Below are positions 43,979 through 52,441 of a DNA stretch of 64,000 bases, one piece after another. The stretch comes from Planctomycetaceae bacterium. GTDB lineage: Bacteria > Planctomycetota > Planctomycetia > Gemmatales > Gemmataceae. The stretch spans positions 124,001 to 188,000 of the forward strand of contig PNLP01000001.1 in NCBI GenBank assembly GCA_013823135.1. The letters run 5' to 3'. How positions within the stretch are numbered: position 1 is the stretch's first letter; each line of letters begins with the position of its first letter. Under the pieces are notes generated by a model. That model saw only the letters and a program-made list of their open reading frames with translations, did not search any database and was not told the DNA's origin. The position numbers were made by a program, and so were the translations under genes.

Positions 43979-44665
43979 TTAGCTGCCCAGTTTCGACTTC
44001 GCTTCGTCGAGGATCACTTTCGTTGCGGTTGCTCCGACGCGGCTGACGCCAATCGCCCGCACTTCCAGCAACTTCTCGTAAGTGCGGACGCCGCCGGCGG
44101 CTTTGACCTGCACCCACGCCGGGCTGCACTCACGCATCAGTTTCAAGTCCTCGATCGTCGCACCCGACTCGGCGTAACCCGTGCTCGTCTTCACCCAGTC
44201 GGCACGCACTTCGCCACAAATCCGGCACAACGCCCGCTTGTGTTCTTCCTTCAGGAAGGCGTTCTCGAAAATCACCTTCACCTTCGCAACGGCACGGTGG
44301 GCGACCTCCACAACCGCGCGGATGTCGTCCGCAACGTAGTTCCATTCGCCCGACAGCACCTTGCCGATGTTCACGACCATGTCGAGTTCGGTCGCGCCGT
44401 CGGCGAGTGCCAGTTCGCTTTCGAGCACCTTCACGGCCGTAAGGTTGCCCCCGTGGGGGAAGCCGATCACTGTGCTGGCCTCGACGGTTGTGCCGGCCAG
44501 CAATTTCGCGGCTCGCTTCACGGCATAGGGCTTGATGCAGACCGATGCGACGTTGTACTCGGCAGCGACTGCCAGCCCACGATCGAGTTCCGCGTCGGTG
44601 AGTTGCGGCTGAAGCAGGGAGTGGTCGAACATCTTGGCGAGTTCGGCGAGTGTCGGTGCCGGCAT
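43979..44665 (-). CDS. deoC: Deoxyribose-phosphate aldolase
   Basis: Cytosolic class I aldolase that cleaves 2-deoxy-D-ribose 5-phosphate to glyceraldehyde 3-phosphate and acetaldehyde in deoxynucleoside breakdown. The 228 residues form the expected TIM barrel: Asp96 in ATELDMVVNIG, Schiff-base Lys159 in VKTSTGYAESGAT, and Lys188 in VKAAGGVRT. GGAG lies 5 bases before the ATG. An in-frame frame extends 200 bases upstream but is not DeoC-like. It is divergent from the SH3-protein gene, with 163 bases between starts. No other nucleoside-catabolic gene is nearby. Confidence 0.95.
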   Translation of the reverse strand: MPAPTLAELAKMFDHSLLQPQLTDAELDRGLAVAAEYNVASVCIKPYAVKRAAKLLAGTTVEASTVIGFPHGGNLTAVKVLESELALADGATELDMVVNIGKVLSGEWNYVADDIRAVVEVAHRAVAKVKVIFENAFLKEEHKRALCRICGEVRADWVKTSTGYAESGATIEDLKLMRECSPAWVQVKAAGGVRTYEKLLEVRAIGVSRVGATATKVILDEAKSKLGS

Positions 44666-44828
44666 GGAGACTCCAGTACGGTTAGCCGCGGCCGTGAGGC
44701 GAACGCGGAAGGGTGCGTTGTCGTTTTCGGAGAACGCACGCTCACCGGACAGACCTTGACCGGATTCTGTCGTGTGGTATTCGCGTACCAAACCCGGGAC
44801 AGGTGCGCCCGCACTACTGGAGAACATC

Positions 44829-46034
44829 ATGCGCCCCGCCCTCTTCGCCGGGCTGGTTTCACTCGCCATTCCGGCTTACGCATTTTCGCAAACCGGCCCA
44901 TACCTCGCCGTTGTCGCTGACGGCGGGGCGAAACTCCGTGCGGGACCAAGCGACAAATTTCCCGAAACCGCCACGCTTCCCAAGGGTCACCAACTTCTCG
45001 TCGATCACGAAGAAGATGGCTGGCTCGCGGTGCAAGATGCTCCAGGCAGGATGAACTCGGTCAGTTGGGTTCAGACGCAATTCATCAACTACAACAAGAA
45101 CGGCTCGATCCCCCAACTCGTGGAGGTGGACGAGAACGGGACGACGCTGCGTGCGGGGCAGATCGGGCTCGCTCAGCCTCTGCCTATTCAGAAAGCCAAG
45201 ATTCCCGGCGGAACAATCCTGACGGTGATCGGCAAGGGTGTCGAGTTCGAGGGGAAGACGTGGTATCCCGTGGTGCCCCCGGTCGGAGATTTCCGCTTCC
45301 TGCCCAAACAATCTGTGACGTTCGAGAAGTCCGCGAACTCGGCCTTCGTGGTCCGCGATTCGGTTCCCGAAAGGAGCTTACCCCCGGCTCTCAATGGTGC
45401 AGGGGCGTCGGCTCCGACTGCGTCGATTCCCGGGTCGGGATCACTGCCTCCGGGGTCAGGAATGACCGCAGGCAGATCTCCCAGCCAGAATCCACTATGG
45501 GCGCAGGCTGAAGCCGCGGAACGTGAGGGGCGGTACGACGAGGCCGAGAAACTGTTCTTTCAGCTCGCCCGAATGATGAATGAGCCGGGAGGCGATCACG
45601 ACATCGCGAACCTGTGCTATACACGGATTCACACCCTTCGTGAGAAGAAGCGAAACGGCTCAGGATCGAGCCTTCCGCCCCTGGCATCGGGCGGAACCGC
45701 AACGCCGGTGAGCACCACTCCCACCCGCCCGGTTGCGACGAACGAGAAACCGGCTCCGACTCCGCCCGTGGGGACGCCACCTGCAGACCGTGAAGACCGT
45801 GCCCGCTGGACCGGCCCCGGTCGACTTGTGCGGTCTGCGCTCGCGCTGGATGGCCGACGTACCTATGCCCTGGAAACGAGCCCAGGGGTCGTCGTGATGT
45901 ACGTTGTTGCGGGGAAGGGTGAGGACCTGGAACGGTTCGTGAACAAGAAAGTGGATGTGTACGGATCGAGCTTCAACAGGCGTGACCTGTCGAAGCCGTA
46001 CGTCGTCGCTTCGACCATCGAAGAGGTCAAGTAA
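44829..46034 (+). CDS. Exported SH3-like domain protein
   Basis: A 401-residue periplasmic protein with signal peptide MRPALFAGLVSLAIPAYAFS. The first domain (GAKLRAGPSDKFPETATLPKG, then WLAVQDAP) is an SH3-like fold, and a second related unit follows (GTTLRAGQIGLAQPLPIQK). The middle has a short TPR-like helix pair (AEAAEREGRYDEAEKLFFQL), then a Pro/Thr-rich linker and a C-terminal beta-rich segment. SH3-like domains in bacteria often bind peptidoglycan or peptides. GGAG is 6 bases before the ATG. A strong hairpin terminator follows the stop. Confidence 0.82.
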   Translation: MRPALFAGLVSLAIPAYAFSQTGPYLAVVADGGAKLRAGPSDKFPETATLPKGHQLLVDHEEDGWLAVQDAPGRMNSVSWVQTQFINYNKNGSIPQLVEVDENGTTLRAGQIGLAQPLPIQKAKIPGGTILTVIGKGVEFEGKTWYPVVPPVGDFRFLPKQSVTFEKSANSAFVVRDSVPERSLPPALNGAGASAPTASIPGSGSLPPGSGMTAGRSPSQNPLWAQAEAAEREGRYDEAEKLFFQLARMMNEPGGDHDIANLCYTRIHTLREKKRNGSGSSLPPLASGGTATPVSTTPTRPVATNEKPAPTPPVGTPPADREDRARWTGPGRLVRSALALDGRRTYALETSPGVVVMYVVAGKGEDLERFVNKKVDVYGSSFNRRDLSKPYVVASTIEEVK

Positions 46035-46041
46035 GCAACTC

Positions 46042-46085
46042 AAATAACAAAGCCCACCCGGTTTGCCGGGTGGGCTTTGTTATTT
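46042..46085 (+). terminator. Strong intrinsic terminator between convergent genes
   Basis: A 20-bp perfect stem (46042-46061 with 46066-46085) closes on TTTG. T residues at the 3' arm end and just beyond (TATTTTTGA) make a good plus-strand U-run for the SH3-protein gene. The A-rich 5' side gives a U-run for the opposite strand, so it should also stop the DUF1549/1553 gene. Confidence 0.85.
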
Positions 46086-46099
46086 TTGATCTCAATCGC

Positions 46100-48130
46100 T
46101 TAGTGGTTGAGCATGAACTCGCTGCTGTTCAAGAGAGCCCAGAACACGTCCTGGTAAAAGGTCACGTCATCGTTACCGCTCGCACCAGGGACAAGGGTGT
46201 TCGGTCCCTTGGCTGGTCCCTTTGGCAGTGGACCCTTCGTCGGGGGGGCCGCACCGCCCGTGTTGAGGCTCGCCTTGCCCATCCGGACCTCTTCGAGTTT
46301 GGCAACTTCTTCCTTCGACGGGTGACGGCTGATTGTCATGAGGAAGAGTTCATCGTAGATGGCTCCTGCGTTGGAACCCTTCTTCTTCATCACGTCCTCG
46401 ATCACGCCACCGCTCCCCTTTTTCCCCGCCCCGACTTCAGTGTTGATTTCGCGGCCGTTCATCATCAGAAGAGCCTGGACAACCGTACCGTTGAAGCTGA
46501 CTTCGTTCCCTTCGTCGTCGCCGAAGTTCGCGGTCAGTTTCTGGGTCCACGCTGCCTTGAGGCGGATGTATTCCTTTTCGTCCTTGCGGGTTTCAGCCCG
46601 GGTCGCGACAGCCAGAGCATCGAACAACACTTCCGGGGACATCGCCTTGAGCGGCATCCGGGCGAAGTACGGGTCGAACTTCTGGTCGGCCGTGCCCTTG
46701 CTCGCCACGTGGCTGAGGCTGTACACATCGCTGGAGCAGATCCACTCGAGCAACTTCTTGGGATCGTAGTTGTACTTGATGAACTCGGCGGCCAAGTAGT
46801 CGAGCAATTCGGGGTGAACGAGTTCGTTGTTGCTGCTGAAGTCGTCGACTGATGGTTCCTTGTTCAAGCCGCGGCCGAACAGGTGGCCCCACATCCGGTT
46901 CACGAATGCCTTGGCGAAGTTGTCGTGCTCGGAGATCCACATTCCCAGCACCTGCCGCCGGGTCTTGCCGGTGAACTTCGAGGGGATTTCGCCAGCGGGA
47001 AGTTGCTTGGTGGAGAACTTGTCGCCGTTGGCGAACTGGCTCAGGTCGCGAAGCATGGCGGGTGCGGTCGCGGACTTCTGGCCGTCGCGGCGTTCGTAGC
47101 GAACCATTCCACGACCGAGGCCGCTATCGTTGATGCCCGCCATGTTCCAGGCTGGCATATCGGTCAGCTCGAGTTGTGCCACCGGGGTGATTTCGCCGGT
47201 CTGGTTGTTCCGCATCACCTGGACGTTGGTGTTGCCGCTGCGGTTGGTCTGGCGGAAGAAGCCGTTGATCCCCCAGAAGTCCGCCTGAACGTATTCTTTG
47301 TTGAACGGGTGGTTGTGGCACTGCACGCACTGGGTCTTCACGCCCAGGAACAGCCGGGTAACCCGCGAGGTGATCGGAACGGCGTCGAACATACCGTCCT
47401 TGGCGGGCTCGTCGCGTTCGCCCTTCTTGCGGGCATCCGGATCGACGAGAGGGTCGCCGAGGTGGCGGAGAACGAACACGACAGCGTTGTTCGTCGCGGT
47501 TCGGCCGCTGGCTCCAATTACCTTCTGAACGAGAACGTTCCACGGAGTGCCGTCCGGGAATTCCTTGTTGCCGCCGAACTGGTCGGTGAGCCAAACGCGG
47601 AACTGGTCGCGGTATTGTGGGTGGGTGTTGCTGCGGCTCAGCATCCAGTTCGTCCACAGTTCGGCGAAGTTGGCGGCGTAAGCATCACGGTAGTCAAGTC
47701 CGCCCTTCGGCATCTTCAACCCGGAAATGGCCGTAACTGGCTTGCCAGTGCGGTCTTTGGGAGCGTAAGCCGTTTCGTTCAGCAAACGGTAGATGAGCTT
47801 GGCCCGCTTGTTCGTGTTCCGGTCCATCTCAAAGTCGTAGATCTCTTCGGGCGTCGGGATGCGGCCGATGAGGTCGATGAAGGACCGTCGCATGAATTCG
47901 AGGTCGGTAGCTTTGTCTGCAGGCTTCTTGACGCCAGCGTCGGCCCACCCTTTGGCGATCAACTCGTTGATCTTCTGGACCTGTGGCGAACCAATCCCCG
48001 TCGGTGCGGGGTTATCCTTGGCCGCAGGAGTGGCCTTCGGGGCATCTTTGGTGGCCTGAGCCGTAGCGGGGCTGGTTGAGCCCCACAGCAGGCCGGCCGC
48101 TAATGCGGCCGAGAGGGGTAGACGAATCAT
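46100..48130 (-). CDS. DUF1549/DUF1553 exported protein with CVQCH motif
   Basis: A 676-residue planctomycete signature protein. The signal peptide MIRLPLSAALAAGLLWGSTSPATA precedes a DUF1549 part (KINELIAKGWADAG, FMRRSFIDLIGRIPTPEEI) that includes the CVQCHNHPFNKE motif at about residue 285. The DUF1553 part covers the C-terminal ~250 residues (RQVLGMWISEHDNFAKAFVNRMWGHLFGRGL). These proteins usually stand beside a DUF1501 gene, but no DUF1501 gene is next to it here. The role is unknown; haem or metal binding at CVQCH is possible. GGGAGAAG precedes the ATG. Confidence 0.93.
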   Translation of the reverse strand: MIRLPLSAALAAGLLWGSTSPATAQATKDAPKATPAAKDNPAPTGIGSPQVQKINELIAKGWADAGVKKPADKATDLEFMRRSFIDLIGRIPTPEEIYDFEMDRNTNKRAKLIYRLLNETAYAPKDRTGKPVTAISGLKMPKGGLDYRDAYAANFAELWTNWMLSRSNTHPQYRDQFRVWLTDQFGGNKEFPDGTPWNVLVQKVIGASGRTATNNAVVFVLRHLGDPLVDPDARKKGERDEPAKDGMFDAVPITSRVTRLFLGVKTQCVQCHNHPFNKEYVQADFWGINGFFRQTNRSGNTNVQVMRNNQTGEITPVAQLELTDMPAWNMAGINDSGLGRGMVRYERRDGQKSATAPAMLRDLSQFANGDKFSTKQLPAGEIPSKFTGKTRRQVLGMWISEHDNFAKAFVNRMWGHLFGRGLNKEPSVDDFSSNNELVHPELLDYLAAEFIKYNYDPKKLLEWICSSDVYSLSHVASKGTADQKFDPYFARMPLKAMSPEVLFDALAVATRAETRKDEKEYIRLKAAWTQKLTANFGDDEGNEVSFNGTVVQALLMMNGREINTEVGAGKKGSGGVIEDVMKKKGSNAGAIYDELFLMTISRHPSKEEVAKLEEVRMGKASLNTGGAAPPTKGPLPKGPAKGPNTLVPGASGNDDVTFYQDVFWALLNSSEFMLNH

Positions 48131-48373
48131 CCGGTCTTCTCCCGTTGCTGGGTGGGCCCCGGGTGTCGGGGCCGGGACGGCTTGCCTGTTTGGATTGGGG
48201 GTATTCGTGTAGTCTAAACCACCACCGACGACGCAGTCTAGTATTTTTCCGCTGGGGGGTGGTGGCGTTATCCCAACCTGTGAGACGTAACTTGCGAGCC
48301 GCGCGTTCCCAAACCCGCGCGTTTCCATCCATGAACACCCAAAATCACGGACGGTATCGACACAGGAGGCGGG

Positions 48374-48757
48374 ATGAAGCGTTTTGATCTGAGGCGTGTG
48401 GCTGAGTTTATTCGGACTGCGGAGACCGAGGAATTACTTGACCGCGTAACCGTTTATCGAGAAGGGATGGAACCCGTCGCACTTGATCTCATGGAAGGCG
48501 AGCTCGACCGTCGCGGTGTTAGCCGGTCCGAGATTGCCCGTCACGCCGAGACTCGTTGGAAGTCGGCCATCCGTCTCTCAGACGGAACTGCCTTGCGGTG
48601 TAGCTTTTGTAATCGTCCCGCTGCCGTGCGAGCGCGGGGTTGGCATCGGCTCTTTGGCGTGGTGCCGCTATTCCCACGGGTGTTCGCTTACTGCACGACT
48701 CACGGACCAAAGGCATCTGCGGAAGACGCAAACACGCACACCGATCCGCCAACTTAA
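48374..48757 (+). CDS. Hypothetical protein with Cys/His pairs
   Basis: A 127-residue protein. The N-terminal half is helical and charged (RVAEFIRTAETEELLDRVTVYREGMEPVAL). The C-terminal half has CSFCNRPA and CTTHGP, spaced like a zinc ribbon (C-x2-C ... C-x2-H). A very strong ribosome site (AGGAGG, 4 bases before the ATG) supports expression. No named family is recognised. It lies between the divergent DUF1549/1553 gene and the P450 gene (131 bases). Confidence 0.7.
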   Translation: MKRFDLRRVAEFIRTAETEELLDRVTVYREGMEPVALDLMEGELDRRGVSRSEIARHAETRWKSAIRLSDGTALRCSFCNRPAAVRARGWHRLFGVVPLFPRVFAYCTTHGPKASAEDANTHTDPPT

Positions 48758-48888
48758 GCGGAATGACTCCTACTGGGATGCGCAACCATGTGACGCAAGT
48801 AATTAGACCACTGGTAGTTTCGAGCGGACGTGCTCTCGGTTACGATACCACTCACTGTCGCGCTGCCACCCCGGAGCACTGACCTTCC

Positions 48889-50226
48889 ATGCCGTTGCAC
48901 ACCCTGCCTCCGGGGCCAAAGGGGACGTTCCTCGCGGGCTGCATCCGTGAGTTCTCCCGGGATCGGCTTGCGTTTCTCCACAATGTAGCCCGCGACTATG
49001 GCGACCTCGCTTGCTTTCGGTTCGGCCCGCGTCGCGTGTTCCTTGCGTCGCACCCCGACCTGATCGAGCAAGTCCTCGTCACCGATGCCAAGCACTACAT
49101 CAAGCACTTCGGCGCGCGAGCTTACATGCCCGTGCTCGGCAACGGTCTTGTCACGAGTGAGGGAGAGTTCTGGCTCCGCCAGCGGCGGCTCTCGCAGCCG
49201 GCATTCTTGAAGAACCGTGTGCTCACCTACGCCCCAGTGATGGCTGAGCTCGCTCGTGACATGCTCACCCGTTGGCAACCTGGCGAGAGCGTTGATGTTT
49301 ACTACCACTTTAGCGACCTCACAAGCGCGATCGCTCTGAAAACACTCTTTGGCCAGGATAACCCTGGTGACCGCAAAGAGTTCCTGAACCAACTTCACCA
49401 CGCATTCGCTCTTCTGAGCGACCGATTCCGGAACCTCGTGAAGTTCCCATTCTGGATTCCCACTCCGAGGAATGTTCGCACCAAGCGGGCTGTCGCCTAT
49501 TTGCACAAGGTCGTGGATGGGTTCATCGCAGCGGGGCGGGCTCGTTCGGAACCCGGTGACGACCTCCTCTCGCGGCTTGTTGCGGCCAGGGACGAGGATG
49601 GGACCCGGATGACTGAGGTTCAACTCCGCGATGAGGCGATGACCCTTTACCTCGCGGGGCACGAAACCTCGGCGCTCACGCTCACATGGAGTTGGTACCT
49701 ACTGGCGAACAATTTGGAGGCGGAACAGAAGTTGGCGGATGAGTGGTCCCGCGTGTTGGGTGGTCGGTCGCCTTCCCCGGAAGATTTGTCCAACTTGCCT
49801 TACACCGATGCCGTCATCGCAGAATCCATGCGGTTGTACCCACCCGCTTACCTGATTGGGCGCGAAGCCACGACCGAACTCGAACTGGGAGGCTACCGCA
49901 TTCGGAGGGGGGATACCATCTTCATGAGCCAGTGGTCATCGCATCGCGATCCGCGATACTTTGGCCCAGACCCAGAGGCGTTCCGTCCCGAGAGGTGGCT
50001 TGATGGGTTGGCAAAGCGGTTGCCGAAGTATGCGTACTTCCCGTTTGGCGGCGGCCCCCGAGTGTGCATCGGTACCGCTTTCGCTCTGATGGAGGCCACA
50101 ATCCTTCTGGCAACCATCGGTCAGCGCTACCGATTCACTGTTGACCCGGGGGCGATCATCGGCACCAATCCCCAGATCACGCTTTTGCCGTCGCACGGAA
50201 TGCCGGCAACGCTGAAAGCTCGGTGA
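48889..50226 (+). CDS. Cytochrome P450
   Basis: Haem monooxygenase, 445 residues, soluble with no N-terminal anchor. The conserved I-helix motif is AGHETS, the ExxR pair is in AESMRLYPP, and the haem Cys lies in FPFGGGPRVCIGTAFALMEA near residue 390. The layout (PPGPKG at the start, PERW before the haem loop) suggests a CYP4-like or related bacterial class that oxidises fatty or hydrophobic substrates; the substrate is not readable. No ferredoxin or reductase gene is adjacent, so electrons come from a partner elsewhere. Confidence 0.95.
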   Translation: MPLHTLPPGPKGTFLAGCIREFSRDRLAFLHNVARDYGDLACFRFGPRRVFLASHPDLIEQVLVTDAKHYIKHFGARAYMPVLGNGLVTSEGEFWLRQRRLSQPAFLKNRVLTYAPVMAELARDMLTRWQPGESVDVYYHFSDLTSAIALKTLFGQDNPGDRKEFLNQLHHAFALLSDRFRNLVKFPFWIPTPRNVRTKRAVAYLHKVVDGFIAAGRARSEPGDDLLSRLVAARDEDGTRMTEVQLRDEAMTLYLAGHETSALTLTWSWYLLANNLEAEQKLADEWSRVLGGRSPSPEDLSNLPYTDAVIAESMRLYPPAYLIGREATTELELGGYRIRRGDTIFMSQWSSHRDPRYFGPDPEAFRPERWLDGLAKRLPKYAYFPFGGGPRVCIGTAFALMEATILLATIGQRYRFTVDPGAIIGTNPQITLLPSHGMPATLKAR

Positions 50227-50248
50227 ACACAGCACCGAGTCTCGCCAA

Positions 50249-50491
50249 TCACTTCAGGAGCGACTTGGCCTGAGCTTCCGTCACCTGACTGAACCGAACG
50301 CCGAACTTGTCGCTGAGCCAGGTCTGAACGACCGGGGTGTACGGGAACTTGCCGGCCTTGATCAGACCGAGGATGCGGGCATCGCGGTTGGCCCGCTCTT
50401 TCCGCTTCAGGTGACCGTTTTTCGTGCGGGACAAAGCGGAATCGTCCCGGATCTGGTCGTAACGAACCCGGGTGGACATTCGCGTGGCCAT
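50249..50491 (-). CDS. Small basic hypothetical protein
   Basis: An 80-residue protein rich in Lys and Arg (RVRYDQIRDDSALSRTKNGHLKRK), with a helical C-terminus (FSQVTEAQAKSLLK). GGAG lies 7 bases before the ATG. It has no signal or membrane segment. The family is not recognised. A nucleic-acid-binding role is possible from the charge but unsupported. It ends 22 bases from the convergent P450 gene and starts 97 bases downstream of serS on the same strand. Confidence 0.65.
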   Translation of the reverse strand: MATRMSTRVRYDQIRDDSALSRTKNGHLKRKERANRDARILGLIKAGKFPYTPVVQTWLSDKFGVRFSQVTEAQAKSLLK

Positions 50492-50588
50492 GAATCAACT
50501 CCGATGCAACTTGAATCCGTCAGACTGATTAAGATAGGGCGCTGCATCCCATGCGGGAAGGGTGATCGTCAAAAGCTGCCCTTCGCGA

Positions 50589-51884
50589 TCACTTCTTCGC
50601 GGTGATGACATCTTTGCCAACCCAGGGGCGCAACACTTCCGGGATCACCACGGAACCGTCGGCTTGCTGACCGTTCTCCAGGATGGCCACGAGTGCTCGC
50701 GTGCAAGCGACAGCGGTGCCGTTCAGCGTGTGGGCGAACCGCGTTCCCTTGAAGCCCTTGCCCTTGTAGCGTACGCCGAGCCGACGTGCCTGGTAGTCCG
50801 TGCAGTTCGAGGTGCTGGTGATCTCGCCGTAATCGCCACCGTCGCCGCGACCGGGCATCCAGGCTTCGAGGTCGTACTTGCGGTACGCCGGGCCACCGAG
50901 GTCACCCGTGCAGGTGTCGATGACGTGGAACGCGAGCCCCAAGCCGTTGAAGATCTCCTCTTCGATCCCCTTGATTTCCTGGTGGATCGCCTCGCTTTGC
51001 TCCGGAGTGCAGAACACGAACATCTCGACCTTCGTGAACTGGTGGACGCGGTACAACCCACGAGTGTCGCGGCCCGCGGCTCCGGCTTCCGTGCGGAAGC
51101 AGTGCGACAACCCCACGTACCGCTTTGGCAGATCACCTTCCTCGAAAATCTGGTCCTTGTGCATTCCACCGAGGGTGATTTCGGCGGTGGCGATCAAGCA
51201 AAGATCAGTGTCGGCGACCTTGTAGACCTGTCGGGTGTCCGGGTTGGGGTCACGCGGTTGAAAGCCGATCCCTTCCAGGACCTCGACCCTCGCGAGGTCA
51301 GGGGTGATGATCGGCGTGTATCCATGTTTCAGCACGGTCTGCATGGCGTACTGAACGAGGGCGATTTCCAGCAGTGCGGCTTCATTCTTCAGGAAGTAGA
51401 ACTTCTGCCCGGCGACCTTGGTGCCTGCCTCGAAGTCGGCAAGGTCGAGCGACTCGCAGAGCGCGACGTGGTCCTTCGGTTTGAAGTCGAAGGTCCGTTT
51501 CTGGCCGAACTCGGCGACCACTTTGTTTGCTGCTGCATCCGATCCCACGGGCGCATCCGGGTGCGTCATGTTCGGGATCTGGACCTGATTCGCGAGAAGA
51601 TCGCCTTCGATCAATTTCAGTTCCGCGTCCAGAACTCCGATCTCACGATCGAAGGCTGCGGCCTGATCTTTCAAGGCTTGCTTCGCCTCAGGCGTCTTGG
51701 CGTTAACGAACTGCTTGCTGATGTCGTTCTTCTTCGCGGCCGTTTCGCTTCGGCTCTGGACGAGTTCCTTACGCTTGGCCTCGAATGCAACAACACGATC
51801 GACGGGAAACTCAGGAACACCACGGTTCCGGCAGTTCTCTTTAACCTTCTCTGCGTTATCCCGGATAAAAGCAGCGTCGAGCAT
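50589..51884 (-). CDS. serS: Seryl-tRNA synthetase
   Basis: Class II aminoacyl-tRNA synthetase that charges tRNA-Ser, 431 residues. The N-terminal ~110 residues form the coiled-coil tRNA-binding arm (AFEAKRKELVQSRSETAAKKN). The catalytic core has motif 2 in CFRTEAGAAGRDTRGLYRVHQF and motif 3 near GDYGEITSTSNCTDYQARR, with the C-terminal Arg-rich GTRFAHTLNGTAVACTRALVA. Length and order are normal. The ATG is followed by DAAFIRDNAE, typical of SerS. It is an essential housekeeping enzyme; no regulatory leader is visible upstream. Confidence 0.97.
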   Translation of the reverse strand: MLDAAFIRDNAEKVKENCRNRGVPEFPVDRVVAFEAKRKELVQSRSETAAKKNDISKQFVNAKTPEAKQALKDQAAAFDREIGVLDAELKLIEGDLLANQVQIPNMTHPDAPVGSDAAANKVVAEFGQKRTFDFKPKDHVALCESLDLADFEAGTKVAGQKFYFLKNEAALLEIALVQYAMQTVLKHGYTPIITPDLARVEVLEGIGFQPRDPNPDTRQVYKVADTDLCLIATAEITLGGMHKDQIFEEGDLPKRYVGLSHCFRTEAGAAGRDTRGLYRVHQFTKVEMFVFCTPEQSEAIHQEIKGIEEEIFNGLGLAFHVIDTCTGDLGGPAYRKYDLEAWMPGRGDGGDYGEITSTSNCTDYQARRLGVRYKGKGFKGTRFAHTLNGTAVACTRALVAILENGQQADGSVVIPEVLRPWVGKDVITAKK

Positions 51885-51929
51885 GGGTGAACCTTGGTTA
51901 GCCGCGATCCAAAGAGAGCTTCTGCAATC

Positions 51930-52430
51930 TTACCAAATCGGCTTCTGGCCGAGCATCCGGCGGAGCAGGGCGATCTGCCCGCAGTGAATCATCTCGTGCA
52001 GCGGGGCGTATCGGAGGCTGGCGATCCGCGACTTAAACAGTGGGTGCGGGATCAGGGGCTCCCGCTCGAGGTCGGCGTCGGGGTATGAGGACAGCTCCTC
52101 GAGCACACGGGCGTGGACGCGGTCGAGGGCGGCACGGATCTCGGCGGCCGGCGGGCAGTCCGTATCCGGGCCGGGGGTGGACCCCGACCCGAACATTTTC
52201 ATGTACGAATCGAGCGGGAGCAGAGCATCGTCCTCGGGCGTGTGGGGCCGCAGCCGCGCGAGGCAGATGCGGTACTCCGTCAGGGCGAGGTGCCCGGCCT
52301 GCCAGGCGACGTGCGACACGCCGCCCGCCGGCACGGTGAACCAGTCCGCGAGGGGCACCGTGTCGAGGCGTTCGAGCGTGTACCGCCGAACGAAGTCGAT
52401 CTGCTCCAGAGCTTCGGAGATTCGCGACAT
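51930..52430 (-). CDS. DinB-like superfamily protein
   Basis: A 166-residue four-helix-bundle protein of the DinB/YfiT type. Family metal-ligand positions are present: the first His in SHVAWQAGHLALTEY and two in HEMIHCGQIALLRR. Members are metal-dependent and often act in thiol or stress metabolism; here the role is unknown. The gene lies 11 bases after citrate synthase on the same strand, so it is probably co-transcribed. The upstream in-frame extension overlaps the citrate synthase gene and is not coding-like. Confidence 0.85.
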   Translation of the reverse strand: MSRISEALEQIDFVRRYTLERLDTVPLADWFTVPAGGVSHVAWQAGHLALTEYRICLARLRPHTPEDDALLPLDSYMKMFGSGSTPGPDTDCPPAAEIRAALDRVHARVLEELSSYPDADLEREPLIPHPLFKSRIASLRYAPLHEMIHCGQIALLRRMLGQKPIW

Positions 52431-52441
52431 GGGGTTCTGCG

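Noticed and set aside
46883..48079. Plus-strand open frame of 398 codons opposite the DUF1549/1553 gene
   Set aside because: It is a mirror frame of a well-recognised gene, with no ribosome site or domain.
50562..51890. Plus-strand open frame of 442 codons opposite serS
   Set aside because: It is antisense to an essential, fully conserved gene and its product matches nothing I know.
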